64,000 nt of DNA, taken from Actinospineispora spinosispora DSM 44797. GTDB taxonomy: Bacteria; Actinomycetota; Actinomycetes; Mycobacteriales; Pseudonocardiaceae. Positions 17,059-26,055 of this stretch are shown here, piece by piece. The notes beneath the pieces were generated by a model. That model had not been told where the DNA came from, searched no databases, and saw only the letters and a list, made by a program, of their open reading frames with translations. Each line of letters begins with the position of its first letter. Within the stretch, counting starts at the first letter, position 1. The stretch lies in NCBI RefSeq assembly GCF_000429025.1, contig NZ_AUBB01000036.1:1-64000 (forward strand), given 5' to 3'. The position numbers and the translations under genes are program-made.

Positions 17059-17219
17059 TGGGGTGAGAAGGGCACAAATCGGCTCTTGCGGCGCGCTGAC
17101 ACACGGGCCACGGCGAGGCGGGTTACCTGCCCCGCGCTCCTCGCCGAGCCGGCGATCCCAGTCACCCGTCCCCGACCTCACTTTTGGATCAGACGCTGCA
17201 GCGTCTGCGACACGACATG

Positions 17220-17450
17220 AAGCTCTGCGAAGTCCCCTAGGACGCACGACGGCGTCCGGCTCGTCGGACTCACGTTCCACCCCGCCGACCGGACGGCACA
17301 AGAAGACCACCGACAGCACGCTGAGGTCCAAGCTCTTGGAGACGCCGATCAGCCGCTCCGGCTTCACCTCGATGCCAGTCTCCTCCGAACCTCGCGGATC
17401 ACCCCCTGCTCCGGCGTCTCGACCCGAGCTGAGTCGCAGGAACTCAACCT
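17220..17450 (-). pseudogene. NUDIX hydrolase remnant, frameshifted
   Basis: On the minus strand the bases at 17368-17402 read VIREV and then, after a missing base, EETGIEV, together the NUDIX box pattern REVxEETGIEV with flanking ETPEQG. The downstream frame continues VKPERLIGVSKSLDLSVLSV and ESDEPDA, as in NUDIX enzymes. The box is split by a one-base deletion near 17383-17388, there is no complete N-terminus, and the sequence after ESDEPDA loses similarity. A decayed gene, not functional as read. Confidence 0.6.
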
Positions 17451-17945
17451 CGTCCTCGGACGGCCGTGGCTACATCTCGTGATGCAGATCCACCGCGCCC
17501 GCCGCGCAACCGATACATGACAACGCAAGTGTGTCAACACGTAATTAGTGAAGTGCTTCCACCGGCGAGTCTCATTGCGTCAGCGTGTCGTAAACAGTCG
17601 AGATAGCGACACCGAAATAGTACCCTCTATTCTTTCCGGTAACGGAACCCGCTTCTCCGTCGACAGATGTTCCGATGGTCGACCGAGAGGACACCCGCGA
17701 CGTACCACGATCATGATCACCACGATCCTGGCTGGTAGGTCCGCGTTCCCATCCACATCAGTGAATCAGTGCCGCTCGCGATAGGCCGAAGAAACACTCA
17801 TTCACCGATGCAGTAACCCCTGTTCACTCCAAGGAAATAGTTACACACAGCGACGTTCTTCGGCATCCGAGTGATTGCCCTCATCGACCATTGATCACTC
17901 CCGAGCTTTTCCGCATTCTGTCGTGTTGCCTACTGAGGGAGAGCT

Positions 17946-20240
17946 TTGACAGTGGCCACCACTCGCGATGCAGATGCACTGCGCAAGACGACGAGCCTCA
18001 TCGATTATCTGGTCGAGCTCACCGACGCGGCGAACCGCAATCCCGTCCGCGACATCGAGTCGGGCGCGGCCAGAGCCCCCGAGCCGGTGCTGTGGCTGGA
18101 TGCCTTCCCTGACGGGATCACACTGGACGCCGAAGCCGAGGAAGTCCTGCTCACGATGTCACCGGTGCCGACCGCGCCACCGCCACCTGTGCCCGACGAA
18201 CTGGTCGGTTGGGTCGATCCGGTCCAGGTCAGGTCCTTCGACGGCATCGAGCCCAGGCTCCGGACCTCGAACGATGATCCGTCCGGGCAGCGGTCACGTG
18301 AGCAGAGCTTCGGGGTGTGGCTGCCCCGGTGGCGGCAGTGGGCGGGCCAGGAGCCGACGCGGCTGGAACGGCGGGCGTTCTACGAACAGCTCGAAGGCGT
18401 GGCCAAGAAGATCGAGCAGCAGGACGATCAGTACGAGTTCGTGCTCGCGGTCGGCTTGGTTAGCTGGCACGAACCCGGGCAGGAGGCGATCCGCAGACAT
18501 CTACTGACCGAGCAGGTTGTACCGAGACTGGACCGCACCGGCACAGTGACGCTGACCCGGATCGGTGGCAAACGACGGATGGAGGACCGGCAGGTCTTCG
18601 ACGCCGTGCCGCTGTATCGGGCCGCGCGAGGCCGCGCGATCAGCGCCGACATCGTGCGCGCGGACGGCTCGCTGCTCGGACAGGAGACCGCCGATGCACT
18701 GGCATCGTGGCTCGGCCTCACCCTCGACTCGCCCTATGAGCGGTGGACGACTCGGCCCGGTGTGTTGCCGGAGACACCGGTGTTCAGCGTTTCCCCCGCG
18801 TTGTTGCTACGGCCGCGCAGCAAGGTGCAGCTGGCCGAGGCCTATCGACGGATCGCCGAGGCGCTCCGTCGACCCGGAGCCGAGGTACCGGTGGCGCTAA
18901 CCCAGATCGTCGTCGACACCGACCGCGAACAACGCGACGAGTGGCTCACTCGGCAGGGTGCGGCAAGTGGCGATCTGCTGGGCAACGACCCGCTGTTCCC
19001 GCTGGCCGCCAACGACGAGCAGAGCCGAGTGATCGATCTGCTCCGCACCGAGACCGGTGTGGTAGTGCAGGGGCCGCCCGGCACCGGGAAGACACACACC
19101 ATCGCTAACTTGATCTCCGCGCTGCTCGCCAGAGGTCAGCGGGTGCTGGTGACCAGCCAGAAGGACCAGGCGCTGCGGGTGCTACGAGACAAGATCCCGC
19201 CAGAGCTACGCACCCTGTGTGTGTTGTTGGCCGGTGGCAGCAAGGACGCCGCCGTCGAGTTGGAGCAAGGGATCGACGCGCTGTCCGCCGCGGTCGCCTC
19301 GACCGATGAGGGGCAGCTGCACAAGCAGGTCCGCGCCCTCGAAGAAGAGCGCGACCGGCTACGGGCGCACAGCACGGTGCTCAACGATCGAGTCCGGGAG
19401 CTGCGGTCCGTCGAGCTGGTCACCCACAAGTCGGTCGTGCCGAAGTACGACGTCGAGGCCTACCGAGGCACGCTGGCCGACATCGTCCGAGAGGTACGGG
19501 ATCACGCCGCGGCGCATGATTGGATGCCGCTGTTGCCGTCGAATCCGCTGGTCGAAGACGTCCCACCGCTCTCGGCGGCCGAATTCGGGGAGCTGCGCGG
19601 GCTGTTGGCCGGGCGGACACCTCTACGAGCGCGACGTGCCGAGCAGAACATTCCCGCATCGGATCAGCTACCCACCGCCGCTGACCTCGACGCGGCGCTG
19701 CGTGCGGAACGCGACGCCGAACAGAATCTGACGGATAGTCGGCTGATCCGCCAACTCGCCGAGCTGGGACCAGAGCGCCTGACCGAGCTGGAGTTCGTCG
19801 CTCAACACTCGTGGCAGATAACGCACAAGTGCGGGCTCACCCAGCAACCGCTCCCGGAGCACCGACGGTGGGTAGAGCGCGCCGTGCACGACCGGCTGGC
19901 CGGGAGCAACACCGGGCTCTGGGCGCAGCTGTTCGAGGTTCTCGGTGAACCGGTACGACTCGAGAAGGCGCTGCGTGAGCAGGCCATCGGGGTGGAGGTC
20001 GAGTTCGGTGAACCGATCACGATGCAGAACCTGGGCGTGGCGCGCGGCTGGCTGAACACCGGCCGTGACCTGCTGGGCCATCTGAATGCTGGGGGCAAGG
20101 TCCGACGCCGGTTGCCGAGCAAGCAACAACGCAACGCCCAGGAGCTGCTCGACCTGGCACGGGTGGACGGTGCTCCGCCCGCGACGGCCGCGCAGCTCGA
20201 AGCGGCGCTGTGGCGGATCGAGGCCGAGATCGCAGCCTAG
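17946..20240 (+). CDS. Superfamily 1 helicase/nuclease, N-terminal part before an in-frame TAG
   Basis: 764 residues ending at TAG (20238-20240). The same frame continues without any other disruption to 22439, so this is the first half of a protein of about 1,497 residues. The N-terminal 350 residues match the leader of large actinobacterial AAA/SF1 helicases; motif I is GPPGTGKT at about residue 376, preceded by a Q-motif-like AANDEQSRVI, and motif Ia is VLVTSQKDQAL. A long charged insertion follows. The DEAD-like motif II, the later helicase motifs and the nuclease lie beyond the stop, so this half alone cannot be an active helicase. Probably a recent nonsense mutation; read-through or suppression is possible but unproven. 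First gene of a defence island. Confidence 0.75.
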   Translation: MTVATTRDADALRKTTSLIDYLVELTDAANRNPVRDIESGAARAPEPVLWLDAFPDGITLDAEAEEVLLTMSPVPTAPPPPVPDELVGWVDPVQVRSFDGIEPRLRTSNDDPSGQRSREQSFGVWLPRWRQWAGQEPTRLERRAFYEQLEGVAKKIEQQDDQYEFVLAVGLVSWHEPGQEAIRRHLLTEQVVPRLDRTGTVTLTRIGGKRRMEDRQVFDAVPLYRAARGRAISADIVRADGSLLGQETADALASWLGLTLDSPYERWTTRPGVLPETPVFSVSPALLLRPRSKVQLAEAYRRIAEALRRPGAEVPVALTQIVVDTDREQRDEWLTRQGAASGDLLGNDPLFPLAANDEQSRVIDLLRTETGVVVQGPPGTGKTHTIANLISALLARGQRVLVTSQKDQALRVLRDKIPPELRTLCVLLAGGSKDAAVELEQGIDALSAAVASTDEGQLHKQVRALEEERDRLRAHSTVLNDRVRELRSVELVTHKSVVPKYDVEAYRGTLADIVREVRDHAAAHDWMPLLPSNPLVEDVPPLSAAEFGELRGLLAGRTPLRARRAEQNIPASDQLPTAADLDAALRAERDAEQNLTDSRLIRQLAELGPERLTELEFVAQHSWQITHKCGLTQQPLPEHRRWVERAVHDRLAGSNTGLWAQLFEVLGEPVRLEKALREQAIGVEVEFGEPITMQNLGVARGWLNTGRDLLGHLNAGGKVRRRLPSKQQRNAQELLDLARVDGAPPATAAQLEAALWRIEAEIAA

Positions 20241-20270
20241 CAGCTCGCCCGCACCTGGTCCGATGTCGGT

Positions 20271-22439
20271 GTGCCGATCCGGCCCGGCAAGGCGAACGTG
20301 ATGCTGTCCGAGCTCGCTGACAACGCGGCCGTGCTGCACCTGGTCCAGCAGCTCGGCCAGGCGAGGGATGCCTGCGCCGCCGTGCTCGGGGCAGGCGGCA
20401 TCCTGCTGCGGTTGAATGATCTTCCGTCCTTCCTCGGTGCCCTCGATTTGTTGCCCGCCGCGCGGCAACGCCTGATGCTCGACCAGGCGGGCGCTCGGGT
20501 CGACGAACTACACCAACAGGTCGCGGAGTGGACCGAGCGGGCACCAGCCTGCCCAGAGCTGTCGTACCTGCTCTCCGCCATCACCCGGCGGGACGTCGAC
20601 GGCTATGCCACAGGGTTGGGCGAGGTCAGAGCGGCACAAGCGGAGCAGCACGACGAACGACGCATGCTCGCGCTGTCCAGAACACTGACTTCCGTTCACC
20701 CGGAGCTGCTGCGCCTGCTGGAACAGGAACCGGATGACCCGGTGTGGCGGGAGCGGGACATCCCCTCGGCCTGGGCATGGTCCCGGGCGCAATCCTTTGT
20801 CACCGCGCACCGCAATGCGGCGGAGGAACGCCGACTGCTCGAAGAGTTCGAGACCGCCGAGGATCGACTCCGGCACGTGACCGCACAGCTCGTCGGTCTG
20901 GAGGCGACCCGGCAGTGTATGCGCCGGATGACCGACGATCACCAGCGCAACCTCAACACCTATCGCGGGCACATGAGCAAGATCGGTGCGGGTACCGGAA
21001 AGAAGGCGAACGAGTTCCGCCGCGCGGCGCGGGCGGCGATGAACAAGGCGCAGGACGCCGTTCCGGCCTGGGTCGTGCCACTACCCAACCTGCTGGACAA
21101 CATCGCCGCCGACCGGAACCGATTCGACGTGATCATCGTCGACGAGGCGAGCCAGGTCGGCATCGAGCACCTCTACCTGCTGTGGATGGCACCGAGGGTG
21201 ATCGTGGTCGGTGACGACAAACAGTGCACACCGAGTGCCAACGCGCTCGGCCAGATCGACGCGGTGTTCAAGGCGAACGACGAGCACCTGGCCGAGATCG
21301 ACCCCGATATCCGGACCAACCTGACGCCGCAGGCGAACCTCTACGACCTGCTGACCAACCGGTCGGGAAAGGGCGCGCTGGTGCGGTTGCGGGAGCACTT
21401 CCGGTGCGTCCCGGAGATCATCAGGTGGGCGTCCGACCAGTTCTACCAGGACGGATCCGGCGGGTCCGGTCTCATTGCACTGCGCGAACGCTCCGGCGAC
21501 AGCCTCCCGCCGCTGCGGGTGACCAAGGTGGACGGCGCGGTCATCGAGGGCAAGGACACCCGCAAGCGGAATGAGACCGAGGCGCGGCAGTTGGTCCGCC
21601 AACTGGTCTCCTGCCTCGACGATCCAGCGTATGCGGGCAAATCGTTCGGAATCGTGGTGCTGCAGAGCGCGGTCAGACATGTCCAACTGCTCGAGCACCT
21701 GATCAATGAGTTCGTCTCTCCTGAGCAGCAGCAGGAACGCAAGATTCGGGTCGGCACCGCGCCCAACTTCCAGGGCGACGAGCGGGACGTGGTGTTCCTG
21801 TCCATGGTCGTCGCGGACCCCCCGAGCAGGACGACCTCGACATCGTTCCGGCAGGCGTACAACGTGGCGGTCAGCCGTGCGAAGGACCAGCTGTGGCTGT
21901 TCACCTCGGTCGGATTGGATCAGCTGAAGAGCGGCGATCTGCGTACGTCGCTGCTGGGTTACATGCTCGACCCGCCTTCGGTGTTCGGCGACTCGCCCAC
22001 ACTGGAGCAGGTCGGTGAGCACAGGCTCGTCGAGCCGTTCGGTTCGCTGTTCGAGCAACGGGTGTTCCTGGAGGTCCGGCGGCGGGGCTACCACGTCGTT
22101 CCGCAGTACCCGGTCGGACGCAAGACACTTGACCTCGTCGTGGTGGGTGAGGCGGGGCGGATCGCGGTCGAGTGCGACGGCCACTACTGGCATTCCGGGG
22201 TCTCCGAGCAGGAGAACGACGCGCGTCGGGACCGCGAGCTGGCCCGCATGGGCTGGCAGACCCTGCGGATCCGGGAGAGCGAGTTCGCCTTCGACCCCGA
22301 TCGTGAGCTCGGTGCGGTGTGGCGGGCGCTCGAGGACAAGGGAATCCAGCCGGGTGGCGCTGCGGATCCCGGTCGGAGCGGATGGAGTCCGGTCGAGCTG
22401 ATTGACGACGACAACGAGCAGGGAGACAGCGGTGAGTGA
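20271..22439 (+). CDS. Superfamily 1 helicase/nuclease, C-terminal part after the in-frame TAG
   Basis: 722 residues from a GTG at 20271 if it is restarted, though no good ribosome site is seen. Same frame as the preceding gene. Helicase motif II is IIVDEASQV (near 21136), motif III MAPRVIVVGDDKQ, motif V QGDERDVVFLS and motif VI NVAVSRAKDQLWLF. The C-terminus is a restriction-endonuclease-like fold (LDLVVVGE...IAVECDGHYWH...TLRIRESEF), the MTES_1575/DUF559-like nuclease often fused to such helicases. Family members are typically in defence islands. The end overlaps the AbiJ/HEPN-like gene by 8 bases, implying coupled translation if the frame is read. Confidence 0.75.
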   Translation: MPIRPGKANVMLSELADNAAVLHLVQQLGQARDACAAVLGAGGILLRLNDLPSFLGALDLLPAARQRLMLDQAGARVDELHQQVAEWTERAPACPELSYLLSAITRRDVDGYATGLGEVRAAQAEQHDERRMLALSRTLTSVHPELLRLLEQEPDDPVWRERDIPSAWAWSRAQSFVTAHRNAAEERRLLEEFETAEDRLRHVTAQLVGLEATRQCMRRMTDDHQRNLNTYRGHMSKIGAGTGKKANEFRRAARAAMNKAQDAVPAWVVPLPNLLDNIAADRNRFDVIIVDEASQVGIEHLYLLWMAPRVIVVGDDKQCTPSANALGQIDAVFKANDEHLAEIDPDIRTNLTPQANLYDLLTNRSGKGALVRLREHFRCVPEIIRWASDQFYQDGSGGSGLIALRERSGDSLPPLRVTKVDGAVIEGKDTRKRNETEARQLVRQLVSCLDDPAYAGKSFGIVVLQSAVRHVQLLEHLINEFVSPEQQQERKIRVGTAPNFQGDERDVVFLSMVVADPPSRTTSTSFRQAYNVAVSRAKDQLWLFTSVGLDQLKSGDLRTSLLGYMLDPPSVFGDSPTLEQVGEHRLVEPFGSLFEQRVFLEVRRRGYHVVPQYPVGRKTLDLVVVGEAGRIAVECDGHYWHSGVSEQENDARRDRELARMGWQTLRIRESEFAFDPDRELGAVWRALEDKGIQPGGAADPGRSGWSPVELIDDDNEQGDSGE

Positions 22440-23250
22440 TGTCGAGGTACGGCTCGACGGCAACGTGCTGGACGGAATCGCGACGCTGATCTGCGGCGAC
22501 GACACCGACTACTACCGCGCCGGCTATCAGATCGCCAAGTTCTTCCGCGCGGCCGGCTGGCGCGACGTCGATGAATGCGAAGGCTACCGGCGCACCTGGG
22601 CCCGGGAGCAGTTGGAGCAGCGTCGTGACGATTCCGACGCGCTGCGCGGTGTGCTGCTACGACTGGCCGACCCTCGGGAGTATCTGGACGACGAGCGGTC
22701 CCGGGCCGAGGTGATCATCGAATTGAACCGGTTACTCGCGTTCGAGGGCCTCCACGTGTTCTACGAGCGGGGCCGCCCGGTTCTGAGCCAGGAGGTCACG
22801 GCCGCCAACCGGATCACCATGGAGCAACCCGCCGAGCTGAAGGCGAGCCTGGCGGAGATAGTCAACGACGCCCGGTTCGGCGATCAGCTCCAGGGCCGGT
22901 TGGATGAGGCATACGTGTGCTGGCACGCCGGAGCCCCGACAGCCGCGATCATCATGCTCGGCAGCCTGCTCGAGGGTGTCCTCTATGACGTCGCATCAAG
23001 TCAGCGGCGAGACGGCAAGGAGCCGGCGGACTTCTTGGCGCCATTGCTGAAGCTGGCTCACGCTCAAGGCTGGATCGCCAGGGAAGTCTTCGAGTACTCG
23101 GAGGTCCTCCGGGGGCATCGGAACCTGGTGCATCCCCGGCGGCAGTTGGTCGACTCCTACGCACCGGACGCCGACATCGCACGCATCGCATGGAACGTGG
23201 TGGTCGCGGCACTCAACGACCTTGCGGCGCTGCCACCGCCCACCCCGTAG
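22432..23250 (+). CDS. AbiJ/HEPN-like protein, putative defence effector
   Basis: 272 residues from a GTG overlapping the helicase stop, with GGGAG upstream. The N-terminal half (YYRAGYQIAKFFRAAGW ... INELNRLLAF-like pattern ELNRLLAFEGLHVF) resembles AbiJ N-terminal domains. The C-terminal half (AAIIMLGSLLEGVL ... HRNLVHP) resembles HEPN-type domains, whose Arg-x(3-6)-His motif is often an RNase active site. HEPN proteins commonly act as toxins or RNases in abortive infection. It sits between a helicase-nuclease and a Wadjet operon, 12 bp before jetD. The assignment rests on pattern recognition, so the domain names are tentative. Confidence 0.6.
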   Translation: MSDVEVRLDGNVLDGIATLICGDDTDYYRAGYQIAKFFRAAGWRDVDECEGYRRTWAREQLEQRRDDSDALRGVLLRLADPREYLDDERSRAEVIIELNRLLAFEGLHVFYERGRPVLSQEVTAANRITMEQPAELKASLAEIVNDARFGDQLQGRLDEAYVCWHAGAPTAAIIMLGSLLEGVLYDVASSQRRDGKEPADFLAPLLKLAHAQGWIAREVFEYSEVLRGHRNLVHPRRQLVDSYAPDADIARIAWNVVVAALNDLAALPPPTP

Positions 23251-23262
23251 GATTCGGCGGTT

Positions 23263-24450
23263 GTGCGCAGGATCGCTCAGCTGTCGCCCGCCCTGGGTCC
23301 GCTGTGGGCTGCCGCGCACGAGCGGCTGTCCTCGGGCCGGCCGGTCAGCCGGGTGCGGGTGGGGCCGCTGACCGAGGAGCAGCGCACCGCCGTTGCCGAT
23401 CTCCTCGGCCTGACCCGGCTGCCCGACGAGTACGCCATCGTGTCGATGCCGCAGCTGGACGACGTGCTGCGCAGTGCGGTCGGGGCGGACGTCCGCGAGG
23501 TCGTCGGTGAGCTGGTCGGTCCGCTCGGCGACCGGGCCCGGGACCGGCGGCTCGCCGAGGTGCGGCGCGGTGAGCTGTGGAGCTGGTTCGAGGAGCATCC
23601 GGTGGTGGTCGGCCAGCCGGCGCTGCGCGACTGGGTCGCGGCGGTGCGCAGGAACGGGCTGGTCGCGAACTCGGTCAGCACCACACGGGATGTGCTGACG
23701 CAGGCGTTGGCGGTTCTGGCCCGGCTTCCGGCGTCGGGGGTCTCGCTGCCGATGCTCGCCGACGACGTGCTGCACGATCCGCACGGCCTCGACGAGGGGA
23801 CCCGGTGCGCGGGGCTGGTGCTGCGGGCGCTGTCGTTCCTGTACGAGGTCGAGCCGCCGACCGACGCGGCGCGGCGGCGGGCGGTGTGGGAGCGGGCCGG
23901 GGTCGCCGACGACGAGTTGTCCTCGACGGTGCTCGCGGCCGGGTTGCGCCCTGCCGGGGACGACCCGGCCGCGCGGATCCTGCGGGTGTGCGCGGACGCC
24001 GGGCAGGCCGCGGCGCTCACCCTGGGGCAGCTGCGCTCGGCGCGGTGGACGAACCTGCCCGCCGAGGTCTGGGTGTTCGAGAACCCGAGTGTGCTGGCGC
24101 TCGCGCTCGGACGGTTCGGCCGTGGCTGTCCGCCGATGGTCTGCACCTCCGGGTGGCCGAGCAGCGCCGGGATGGTGCTGTTGCGGCTGCTGTCCCCGAC
24201 CTGCCGGCTGTACTACCACGGGGACTTCGACGGTGAAGGTCTGCGCATCGCCGCGACCGTGCTGGCCAGGACCGGTGCGGCGCCGTGGCGGATGACCACC
24301 TCGGACTATCTGGCCGGTCTCGGCGAGGGCCCACCGGTCGGCCGTGTGACCGAGGCACCCTGGGATCCCGACCTCGCCGCCGCCCTGCGTGAGTCCGGCG
24401 TGGCGGTGACCGAGGAGCGTGTGGCCTCGGGATTACTCGACTCGTGGTGA
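23263..24450 (+). CDS. jetD: JetD-type Toprim nuclease of a Wadjet system (TIGR02679/DUF2399)
   Basis: 395 residues from a GTG 12 bp after the AbiJ/HEPN-like gene. The C-terminal Toprim-like domain has VFENPS (catalytic Glu) followed by CTSGWPS and YYHGDFDGEG (Asp-x-Asp) near residue 322. N-terminal half is helical with the LTEEQRTAVADLLG pattern of TIGR02679. In Wadjet systems JetD cleaves circular plasmid DNA extruded by the JetABC condensin-like complex. Here it is the first gene and order is D-A-B-C. Confidence 0.85.
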   Translation: MRRIAQLSPALGPLWAAAHERLSSGRPVSRVRVGPLTEEQRTAVADLLGLTRLPDEYAIVSMPQLDDVLRSAVGADVREVVGELVGPLGDRARDRRLAEVRRGELWSWFEEHPVVVGQPALRDWVAAVRRNGLVANSVSTTRDVLTQALAVLARLPASGVSLPMLADDVLHDPHGLDEGTRCAGLVLRALSFLYEVEPPTDAARRRAVWERAGVADDELSSTVLAAGLRPAGDDPAARILRVCADAGQAAALTLGQLRSARWTNLPAEVWVFENPSVLALALGRFGRGCPPMVCTSGWPSSAGMVLLRLLSPTCRLYYHGDFDGEGLRIAATVLARTGAAPWRMTTSDYLAGLGEGPPVGRVTEAPWDPDLAAALRESGVAVTEERVASGLLDSW

Positions 24451-24516
24451 AGCGCGGGCCCGACGAGCGCCGTCGGTGCGGTGGCTTACCGTGTCAGCCA
24501 GTCGGGAGGGGGTTCG

Positions 24517-26055
24517 GTGGAACCGATTCGCGTACCAGCAGAGATGTTCCGGTTCACCCACGGCGACCGGGCCGAGCTCTACATCGCCGTGCTGCAGGCC
24601 TTCGGGGAGGCCAACGAGCGCCTGGAGACGGCGCTGGGTATCGACGAGGTGCGGGCCCGGCTGCGGTCGGTCGGCTGGGTCGATGCGCTCGACGACGACG
24701 ATCTGGTGCGCGCGCTGGACCAGCTGCGCGGTTGGAACCTCGTCGACGTCATCCAGAACCACGCCGGGCACTACCGCAGCGCGAGCGACTACGAGCGGCG
24801 CAACCTGCAGTACTCGCTGACCAGGCAGGGTGAGGCGGCGTTCGCCGGGGTGCTGCACGCGGTGGGTGTGCTGGCCTCGACCGGTGCGCTGCAGACCGCG
24901 GTGCTCGACGCGATCCGCGACCGGCTGGGTGATCTCGTCGACGAGCTGGACGAGCGGCCGGGTTCGGACCGCAGGCTGTTCGCCACGCTCACCGAGCTGG
25001 AGAACCATCTGGACGCCCTGCGGGCCAACACCAAGCAGTTCAACGGTGAGCTGCAGCGGCTGCTGCGCGCGGACGGCGCCGAGCAGGCCACCTTCCACGA
25101 GGTCAAGGCGGCGACCGTCGCCTACCTGCGCGAGTTCCTGACCAATCTCGATCAGCGCAGCCACACCATCGCAGGCCGGATCGACGAGGTCGGGCGGCGC
25201 GGCGTCGGTGTGCTGCACCAGCGTGCGCTGCTCGGCGCCGACCTGCCCCAGCTCGGCTCCGAGGACCCGGGCCCGGCCTGGGTGGCGCACCGCGGGGCCA
25301 GGTGGGAGGGGTTGTGCGCCTGGTTCCGCCCGACCGACGGCAGCGCGCCCCGGGTCGAGCAGCTGCATCTGGTGGCGCGCCGGGCGATCATCACGTTGCT
25401 GCAGGTGTTGGACCGGATCGCCGAGTCGCGGCGGCGCACCAGCAGCGCGGTCAACGACTTCCGCGAGCTGGCGCGCTGGTTCAGCGTGGCACCGGGGCAG
25501 GACGAGCAGCACCGGCTGTGGTCCACCATGTTCGGGTTGAGCCCGGCCAGGCACGCCCACCTCGGCCACCCCGATCCCGAGCTGGTCAGCTCGTCGTCGA
25601 CCTGGCACGCCGCGCCGCCGGTCGAGGTGTCGCCGCTGCTGCGGTCCGCCGGGCGGACCGAGCGGTTCAGCCGTACCGGCCGGGTGCGGGACGTGTCGGC
25701 GATCCGGGCCGCGCGTGCCGAGGAGGCACACGCCGAGCGCGCAGAGCTGGAGGCCGCGTGGCAGCTGTTGGACACCGGCGGCGCCGTGCGGCTCTCCGAC
25801 TTCGGGCAGCTCGATCACACCGTGTTCGAGCGGTTGTTGCAGCTGCTGGGCAGGGCGTTGTCCGCGTCGCCGGCCACCGACGGGACGCGACGGGCGAGCA
25901 CGTCCGACGGGAAGATCGAGATCGCGCTGCGGCCACCCCGTGATGCGGCGCGAGCTCGGCTGATGACACCTCGTGGGGTGTTCCACGGGCCGGACTACCA
26001 GCTGGAGATCCGGGCCGCGCGAAGCGACCGGCGAGCTGTGCGGGTCCTCGGATGA
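24517..26055 (+). CDS. jetA: JetA-type kleisin subunit of a Wadjet system (TIGR02677/DUF2397)
   Basis: 512 residues from the GTG at 24517, which follows GGGAGGGGG; a GTG at 24481 would add 12 residues. Helical protein beginning with the winged-helix-like FRFTHGDRAELYIAVLQAF and containing a coiled middle region. TIGR02677 family, the MukF-like kleisin of DUF2397/2398/2399-type Wadjet. It bridges the SMC heads in such complexes. Its stop overlaps jetB (ATGA). Confidence 0.82.
   Translation: MEPIRVPAEMFRFTHGDRAELYIAVLQAFGEANERLETALGIDEVRARLRSVGWVDALDDDDLVRALDQLRGWNLVDVIQNHAGHYRSASDYERRNLQYSLTRQGEAAFAGVLHAVGVLASTGALQTAVLDAIRDRLGDLVDELDERPGSDRRLFATLTELENHLDALRANTKQFNGELQRLLRADGAEQATFHEVKAATVAYLREFLTNLDQRSHTIAGRIDEVGRRGVGVLHQRALLGADLPQLGSEDPGPAWVAHRGARWEGLCAWFRPTDGSAPRVEQLHLVARRAIITLLQVLDRIAESRRRTSSAVNDFRELARWFSVAPGQDEQHRLWSTMFGLSPARHAHLGHPDPELVSSSSTWHAAPPVEVSPLLRSAGRTERFSRTGRVRDVSAIRAARAEEAHAERAELEAAWQLLDTGGAVRLSDFGQLDHTVFERLLQLLGRALSASPATDGTRRASTSDGKIEIALRPPRDAARARLMTPRGVFHGPDYQLEIRAARSDRRAVRVLG

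Larger units (their letters stand above)
16853..17945. other. Gene-poor 1.1-kb stretch with a hairpin and a decayed gene
   Basis: Contains a nested hairpin behind mceG (16991-17058), a frameshifted NUDIX remnant (about 17220-17450, minus strand) and then some 450 bases of noticeably lower GC leading to the helicase gene. The last part includes AT-richer runs (for example GAAATAGTACCCTCTATTC near 17613) and probably holds the promoter of the defence genes. The composition change is consistent with an island boundary. Confidence 0.5.

Noticed and set aside
20238..20240. TAG as a programmed pyrrolysine or read-through codon
   Set aside because: There is no supporting element and the simple reading is a nonsense mutation; kept only as an open test.
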